Shown here: piece after piece, positions 59,473-64,000 of the stretch
How the letters are laid out: each line of letters starts with the position of its first letter
Position numbering within the stretch: the first letter of the stretch is position 1
Position numbers and translations under genes: made by a program
Notes under the pieces: model-generated
What the model was told of the DNA's origin: nothing
Database searches by the model: none
What the model saw: the letters and a program-made list of their open reading frames with translations, nothing else
NCBI GenBank assembly: GCA_032027045.1
Contig: JAVSMU010000001.1
Location: 1-64,000 of the forward strand
Source of the DNA: Truepera sp.
GTDB lineage: Bacteria > Deinococcota > Deinococci > Deinococcales > Trueperaceae
Direction of reading: 5' to 3'
Length of the DNA stretch: 64,000 bases

Positions 59473-61035
59473 TCACTTGAGCCGCTCGGCAACGTGATCG
59501 CCCACGCGCAACGCGTTGGCGATGATCGTAAGGGCCGGGTTGACCGCGCCGATCGACGGAAAGAAGCTGGCGTCGGCAACATACAGGTTGTCCAGCTCGT
59601 GCGCCTTGCAGTCGAGGTCCAGCACCGAACTTCTCGCGTCGGTGCCGAAGCGCGCCGTTCCGGCCTGGTGCGCGGTGCCGCTAAGCGGGATGTTCTTGCC
59701 AAGGTACAGCGAGCGCTCGAGCAACACCCCGCCATGGCCTGAGCGGTTGAGCACGTCCTTGAGCTTACGCTTCAGGTGGGTCAGGGCCTGCGGGTTGCTG
59801 GCAACCAGATCCAGGTGCACTTTGCCGTTCTTGTAGTACACGCGGTTGTCCGGATGCGGTAGGTCCTCGGCCTGCAGCCAGAAGTCCATCGAGTGCCGGG
59901 CCATCGTCTCGAAGGGCATCTCGGGCAGCCATTCCAGCCATTCGGGCAGCGCTTCACCGCGGATCTGATCGGCGTGGCTCTTGGCGCACATCTGCACCAG
60001 GCCGAGCGGATACTGCCAGTCGTCGGCCCCGAAGTAGAAGTCGCTGAAGGCAAGCGTCTTCTGGAACACCGTGTCGTTCGGTTCCCTCATCACCGCCATC
60101 AGCACGCTCATGTTGTGACGCATGTAGTTGCGGCCGAGCTGCCCCGAGCCGTTGGCCAGGCCGTTCGGGTGAGCCTCGTTCGCCGAGCGCAGTAACAACA
60201 GCGCAGAGGAGAGCGCCCCACAGGCAACGACCACGATGTCGGCCGAGAAGACCTCGTCATGCCCCTCGTGCGTGACGTAGACCTTGTCTACGGCGCGGCC
60301 CGACGCGTTGGTGCCCAGGCGCGACACGTAGGCGTTGGTCAGCAACGTCACGTTCGGGTGCTGGGCGAGGGTCGGGTCTATCGAGATCACCTGCGCGTCG
60401 GCCTTGGCGTTGAGCGGGGAGGGGAAGCCGTCGAAGTAGGTGTTACGGATGGCGATGCTCGTCGGCGTCGTCTTGCCGTCTTTCTCGTCCAGCAGTATGC
60501 CTAGCGGCAGGTGGAACGGCTTCAACCCGATACCGCTCAGGTGCTCGGACAGTTCGGCGATCTTCGGCTCGTGACTCACCGGCGGATGCGGATACGGGCC
60601 GCTCGCCCAGGGCTCCAGCGGGTCGTCGCCGCGCAGGCCGTGGACCTGATAGAGCGTTTCGGCCTGGGTGTAGTACGGCTCGAACACGTCGTAGCCCAGC
60701 GGCCATGCCGGCGAAACGCCGCCGGCATGTTGCACCTCGCCGAAGTCGCGCTCCCGCAGCCTGAGCAACGCGGCGCCGTAGACCTTCGAGTTGCCGCCCA
60801 CGTAGTAGTGCAGCGCCGGGCTGAAGGTGTCGCCTCGAGCGTTGGTCCAGGTCTCCTTCGCCTGGTAGATGGCGTCCACGAAGACCGCCTGCGCGTTCCA
60901 GTTCAGCTCGCTGCGCGGCAGATAGTCGCCACGCTCGAGGATGAGGATGCGTTTGCCCGTGGCCGCGACCCGCTGCGCCAGAGACGCGCCGCCCGAGCCG
61001 CTGCCGATGACTATGAGGTCGTAGTGGTTAGCCAC
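59473..61035 (-). CDS. GMC-family oxidoreductase
   Basis: A 520-aa flavoprotein. ADP-binding LIVIGSGSGGASLAQRVAATG is at the N-terminus. YVGGNSKVYGAALLRLRERDF is the GMC signature region, IVVVACGALSSALLLLRSA follows, and the C-terminal VADASFFPSIGAVNPALTIIANALR is the GMC_C segment. GTAHQAGTARFG supplies an active-site His. It probably oxidises a sugar or polyol. The start is GTG 61035, overlapping the SDR stop by 8 bases. A frame extension to 61098 is not family-like. Confidence 0.88.
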   Translation of the reverse strand: MANHYDLIVIGSGSGGASLAQRVAATGKRILILERGDYLPRSELNWNAQAVFVDAIYQAKETWTNARGDTFSPALHYYVGGNSKVYGAALLRLRERDFGEVQHAGGVSPAWPLGYDVFEPYYTQAETLYQVHGLRGDDPLEPWASGPYPHPPVSHEPKIAELSEHLSGIGLKPFHLPLGILLDEKDGKTTPTSIAIRNTYFDGFPSPLNAKADAQVISIDPTLAQHPNVTLLTNAYVSRLGTNASGRAVDKVYVTHEGHDEVFSADIVVVACGALSSALLLLRSANEAHPNGLANGSGQLGRNYMRHNMSVLMAVMREPNDTVFQKTLAFSDFYFGADDWQYPLGLVQMCAKSHADQIRGEALPEWLEWLPEMPFETMARHSMDFWLQAEDLPHPDNRVYYKNGKVHLDLVASNPQALTHLKRKLKDVLNRSGHGGVLLERSLYLGKNIPLSGTAHQAGTARFGTDARSSVLDLDCKAHELDNLYVADASFFPSIGAVNPALTIIANALRVGDHVAERLK

Positions 61036-62026
61036 CGGTCGAGAACCCCGGGAACAGCGACATGCCGCCGTCGACGAACAACGAAGTGCCGACGACATAG
61101 TCGGAAAGGTCGGACGCGAGCCACACGGCGGCCCGCCCGATGTCCTCGGGCTCCCCGATGCGCTTGTAAGGAACCAGCTTCATCAGGTCCGAATAGGCCT
61201 CTTCGGTTTGCCAGGCCTTGGTGTTGATGGCCGTACGGACGGCACCCGGAGCGATCGCGTTGACGCGGATGCGCAGCGGCGCCACTTCCTGGGCCAGCGA
61301 CTTCATGAGCATCTGCACACCGCCCTTGGACGCGGCGTAGTCGGCATGCCCGGCCCAAGGGATCATCTCGTGCACCGAACTCATGTGGATGATCTTCCCG
61401 GCCGCGACCGACACCGTTTCGTCTACGCCACGGCGCATGAACTCTCGCACCGCGGCCCGGGCGCACAGGAACTGCCCCGTGAGGTTGACCGAGATGACCG
61501 TGTTCCATTGCTGCAGGGTCATCTCGTGAAACGGCGCGTCGCGCTGCAAGCCGGCATTGCAGACCACGATGTGTAGGGTGCCGAACTCGGCCACCGCCTG
61601 TGCGAACATCGCCGTGACCTCGTCCTCATGACTGACGTCGGCGTGAATCGCCAGAGCGCGCCTCCCGCTCGAGCGGATCTCGGCCACCACGGCCTGGGCG
61701 CTCGGCTCATCGGTGACGTAGTTGACCACTACGTCGGCCCCGGCTTGCGCCAAGGCCAAGGCCACGGCACGGCCGATGCCGGAGTTGGCACCCGTGACCA
61801 ACGCGCTCTGGCCGCGCAATACGAGCGGTAAGGAAACGCCTGGTAGTGGCGGACCGGCCTGGGGTGTCACCGGATCGGTGGGAGAGGGGCCTGTGGCCGA
61901 TACTTGCCCCGCTGCTTCGTGGCCCCTTTGGGCACTAAGCGCCGCCGCTTCTCCACCTCGGTGGTGGCCATGCGCGGGGTCAGAGGCGTTGTCGTGGGAT
62001 CGATACGACTTCGAGGGCACTGTCAT
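61028..62026 (-). CDS. Short-chain dehydrogenase/reductase (glucose-1-dehydrogenase-like)
   Basis: A 332-aa classical SDR with an extra ~60-residue Ala/Gly/Pro-rich N-terminus. The cofactor motif is ALVTGANSGIGRAVAL, followed by VCNAGLQ. The catalytic Ser lies in IHMSSVHEMIPWAG and YAASK is the Tyr-Lys pair. The pattern is closest to glucose/ribitol dehydrogenases. It is first gene of the pair with the GMC enzyme, suggesting two-step oxidation of the same polyol or sugar. AGGAGGT precedes the start. Confidence 0.88.
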   Translation of the reverse strand: MTVPSKSYRSHDNASDPAHGHHRGGEAAALSAQRGHEAAGQVSATGPSPTDPVTPQAGPPLPGVSLPLVLRGQSALVTGANSGIGRAVALALAQAGADVVVNYVTDEPSAQAVVAEIRSSGRRALAIHADVSHEDEVTAMFAQAVAEFGTLHIVVCNAGLQRDAPFHEMTLQQWNTVISVNLTGQFLCARAAVREFMRRGVDETVSVAAGKIIHMSSVHEMIPWAGHADYAASKGGVQMLMKSLAQEVAPLRIRVNAIAPGAVRTAINTKAWQTEEAYSDLMKLVPYKRIGEPEDIGRAAVWLASDLSDYVVGTSLFVDGGMSLFPGFSTGG

Positions 62027-62040
62027 GAAGACGCCTACCT

Positions 62041-62104
62041 CCTGGGTGCCAAACCCAGAAAAACCGCCGTAGGCCTACTTCAAGCGCGGGAACCTGGATC
62101 AGGT
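62041..62104 (-). promoter_or_regulatory. Structured leader of the SDR-GMC operon
   Basis: Read in transcript direction it holds ACCTG-ATC-CAGGT (62104-62092), the 10-bp palindrome GTAGGCCTAC (62078-62069), and a stem CTGGGT/ACCCAG just before the AGGAGGT ribosome site. No known riboswitch class was recognised. It may be operator sites or a translation-control hairpin. Confidence 0.4.
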
Positions 62105-62242
62105 ACGCCTCGTCATTTAAGCGCGCACGCCATCGCTCGTCAGTGCCGCTGCGCACGCCCAGCGTTGTTGGCTGGGAGGGGGGCCGTGCAGCGGCAGTGC
62201 CGGGGTTGGTACGTAGCGACCGTGTGTGACCAGGGCCTAGCA

Positions 62243-62309
62243 GCCGCCGCGCCGGGCTCGCCGTTTCGTAGCCGCCGCGCCGGGCTCGCTGCTTCGCAGT
62301 CGCCGCGCC
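62243..62309. repeat. 28-bp tandem repeat, 2.4 copies
   Basis: Units at 62243-62270 and 62271-62298 plus 11 bases of a third. The unit starts GCCGCCGCGCCGGGCTCGC. It lies at the end of the UbiA-fusion gene. Confidence 0.75.
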
Positions 62310-62310
62310 T

Positions 62311-63837
62311 TCAACCAGACCTGAACGCCGACCGGAACTCGTTCATCACCCGCCGCTGCCGCTCGATGTAGCGCCACACCCACGCCACCAGCCCTAATGC
62401 CGCGGCGAGGAACAGCAGGGGCAGCATCAGGCCGAGCGGCTCCAGCAGCAGCGCGAAGACCATCAGGAGTCCCGCGAACAGGTGCGTTAGCGCCGTGTGG
62501 CCGTTGCTGGGCGCCAGGTCGACGGCGCTGGCGTCGTGGTAGCGCTGCGCGTAACGCGCCGCCTGCACCGCGAACGGCAGCGAGAGGAACGTGACGTAGA
62601 CGGCGAATGGCGCCAAGCCCAGCAGCGGTAGGACCGCCACCAAGGCGTACGCGAGCGCGAAAACCACCAGCAGCACGTTTTTGGCGCGGCGCGTGCCGAG
62701 GCGCACCACCAGGGTCCGCTTGCGCGTCTTGGAGTCGGACTCGGCGTCGCCGAACGAGTTGATGAGCAGGACGTTCGTGACCAGCAGCGCCACGGGCAAA
62801 GACAGGAGCAGCGCCTGCCAGGAGTAGGCGCCGGTTTGCACGAAGTACGTTCCGAGCGTGATCCCCACCCCGTAAGTGGTGGCGATGAGCGCCTCCCCGA
62901 CGCCCGGTGCCAGGTTGATGAACGAGAACCTACCCTCGGCCGCGGTGTAGAAGACGCCCGCTGCCAAGCCGTACAGGATCAACGGCAGCAGTCCCCAGCC
63001 GCTCACCACCAGCAGGTAGACGCCGATGACGGCAGCCACCAGGCTCAGGGCCAGCCCCCAGAAGCCCATCTCGGCGCGCGACACCAGCCCTAGCTGGATG
63101 ACGCGGGAGCCGCCGCTGAACGGCCTGAGCGCCGCGCGGTTCTCGCCGTCGCGCTCGGCGTCCTTCCAGTCGTTGATCATGTTGGTTCCGACCTGCACGA
63201 GTAAGGCGGCGATCAGGGTGAGGGCGAACAGTCCTAAGTCGAGAGCGCCCATGGCGGATAGGGCCAGCGCCCCGCCCAGCAGCACCGACACGAGCGACGC
63301 CGTCAACGACAGCGGCCTGATAGCCGTACGGTACGCCCGGGCCTTCGCCAACAGGTCGTCCCAGGCGCTGGAGCGCTCCTGATTCTCGCGGAACTCGAAA
63401 ACCGTAGGCGGCTGCCCCTGCAGGATCTCGGGGACGAAGCGGTACTTCACGCTATGAGGCCTCACCCGGATGAACTCCAAGCGGTCGAGGGCGCCCTGCC
63501 GCTCCATCTGCGCCACGATCGGCGAGCGATGGCGCAACAGCTCCACCGCCCGCTCGCGCCCAGCGTCGGCGACGATCTCGGCGCGGCCGATGACCTCACA
63601 CTCCTCCATCTCCATGAAGGTCGCGCCCTGATGGATGAGCAGGGCCGTCTGCGGCACGTTGAGCCACTGGGTGATCTTGGGGTCACCCTTCATGCTCGTC
63701 AGGTAGATGTTGAAAGCTTCGTCTGCCGCGAAGTGCATCATGCGCAGCCTCGGCGCCCCAAGGTTGGACGTGCCGACCGCCCCAACCTCGGCCCGGGCCA
63801 GGTACGCGAGCACCTCGTCCTTCGAACGGTTCGCCAT
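62311..63837 (-). CDS. Flavin-reductase-like (PNPOx-type) domain fused to UbiA prenyltransferase
   Basis: A 508-aa fusion. Residues ~1-150 form an FMN-binding split barrel (MANRSKDEVLAYLARAEVGA, TFMEMEECEVIGRAEIV, IRVRPHSVKYRFVPE). Residues ~165-490 are a UbiA-type membrane prenyltransferase with about nine helices; NMINDWKDAERDGEN is the first Asp-rich, Mg-diphosphate-binding motif and NSFGDAESDSKTRKRTL the second. The UbiA half is MenA-like (quinone ring prenylation). The barrel might bind flavin for a redox step on the quinone. A leaderless TAGGCT lies 7 bases before the ATG. Confidence 0.87.
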   Translation of the reverse strand: MANRSKDEVLAYLARAEVGAVGTSNLGAPRLRMMHFAADEAFNIYLTSMKGDPKITQWLNVPQTALLIHQGATFMEMEECEVIGRAEIVADAGRERAVELLRHRSPIVAQMERQGALDRLEFIRVRPHSVKYRFVPEILQGQPPTVFEFRENQERSSAWDDLLAKARAYRTAIRPLSLTASLVSVLLGGALALSAMGALDLGLFALTLIAALLVQVGTNMINDWKDAERDGENRAALRPFSGGSRVIQLGLVSRAEMGFWGLALSLVAAVIGVYLLVVSGWGLLPLILYGLAAGVFYTAAEGRFSFINLAPGVGEALIATTYGVGITLGTYFVQTGAYSWQALLLSLPVALLVTNVLLINSFGDAESDSKTRKRTLVVRLGTRRAKNVLLVVFALAYALVAVLPLLGLAPFAVYVTFLSLPFAVQAARYAQRYHDASAVDLAPSNGHTALTHLFAGLLMVFALLLEPLGLMLPLLFLAAALGLVAWVWRYIERQRRVMNEFRSAFRSG

Positions 63838-63844
63838 GCCTACA

Positions 63845-63850
63845 AGCCTA
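63845..63850 (-). promoter_or_regulatory. Leaderless -10 element of the UbiA-fusion gene
   Basis: TAGGCT (minus strand) lies 7 bases before the ATG at 63837. No Shine-Dalgarno site. Confidence 0.45.
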
Positions 63851-63917
63851 AGCTAGCTCCCGGATCGCTTTCGCTCCACAGCATGCATAGCGGCGAACCG
63901 CTTGGCGGCGCTCCGGT

Positions 63918-64000
63918 TCAGGTCTCCAGGCTGGGCGGGTGCTCCGGTGTGAACCCGCTATCGGTCAGCAGTTGGTCGACTTCTCTTCTCTGGCTTGGGG
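63918..64000 (-). CDS. C-terminal end of an unidentified protein, 5' part outside window
   Basis: An open frame enters from the right edge and ends TGA at 63918. The visible tail is REVDQLLTDSGFTPEHPPSLET. Too short to name. It is same-strand and upstream of the UbiA fusion. Confidence 0.45.
   Translation of the reverse strand, partial: PSQRREVDQLLTDSGFTPEHPPSLET

Noticed and set aside
62041-62160. TPP riboswitch in the SDR leader
   Set aside because: An ACCTGATC-like string is present, but the CTGAGA element and the rest of the thi-box are missing, and the downstream genes are not thiamine related.

Overview
The window is GC-rich, densely coded bacterial chromosome. It looks like a member of the Deinococcota, possibly Trueperaceae; this is inferred from gene content and promoter style, because no rRNA or other marker gene is present. 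About a dozen genes, most of them first genes of transcription units, have no Shine-Dalgarno sequence. Instead a -10-like hexamer (TANNNT) sits 5-9 bases before the start codon, which is the leaderless-mRNA arrangement known from Deinococcus. Genes inside operons, and some first genes, carry ordinary GGAGG-type sites.

Positions 1-13900 hold a large defence-like locus. On the minus strand, in order of transcription, it has a 1738-aa DEAD/DEAH helicase with a DUF1998-type zinc region and a C-terminal Vsr/DUF559-like nuclease (resembling Druantia DruE or a DrmA-DrmB fusion), an SNF2/HepA helicase (DrmD-like), and an Eco57I-class adenine methyltransferase (DrmMI/PglX-like) that runs off the left edge. 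A WYL-domain regulator is transcribed divergently and is followed by an endonuclease/exonuclease/phosphatase-family protein. I cannot match this combination to a described DISARM, Druantia or BREX subtype.

Positions 14000-19300 are accessory: a DUF433/PIN-like toxin-antitoxin pair, a PEBP protein, a PUA/EVE-like HNH endonuclease, a pRiA4b Orf3-like protein, and the remains of a type I restriction locus (a frameshifted Fic gene and a 37-codon hsdR stump). Positions 19620-27160 are mostly housekeeping or metabolic genes (UvrD-like helicase, inositol monophosphatase, phosphoribosyltransferase, amidase, DUF1810 protein, class V aminotransferase).

Positions 27350-38500 form a second defence and toxin-antitoxin island: HicAB, two Xre/RES pairs, a McrBC-type restriction pair and a FitAB/VapBC pair, with small secreted proteins between them and a decayed VOC gene at the end. 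In four of the two-gene units the second gene starts at a TTG that overlaps the previous stop (TTGA).

Positions 38500-50300 hold a second Orf3-like gene, an operon of response regulator, HEAT-repeat membrane protein and family 2 glycosyltransferase, a NAD(P)-binding protein, a lipoprotein flanked by a 70-bp duplication of the thpR 3' end, thpR, a CoA-disulfide-reductase-like enzyme with an upstream overlapping mini-ORF, and a secreted double-thioredoxin protein. Positions 50500-64000 hold a solitary peptide/sugar-type substrate-binding protein, a BTAD-STAND regulator, a GH39 and glucoamylase-like pair, an SDR and GMC oxidoreductase pair, and a UbiA prenyltransferase fused to a flavin-reductase-like domain. 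Short GC-rich tandem repeats (33, 22, 16 and 28 bp units) lie between genes. I saw no tRNA, rRNA, CRISPR array or intact insertion sequence.
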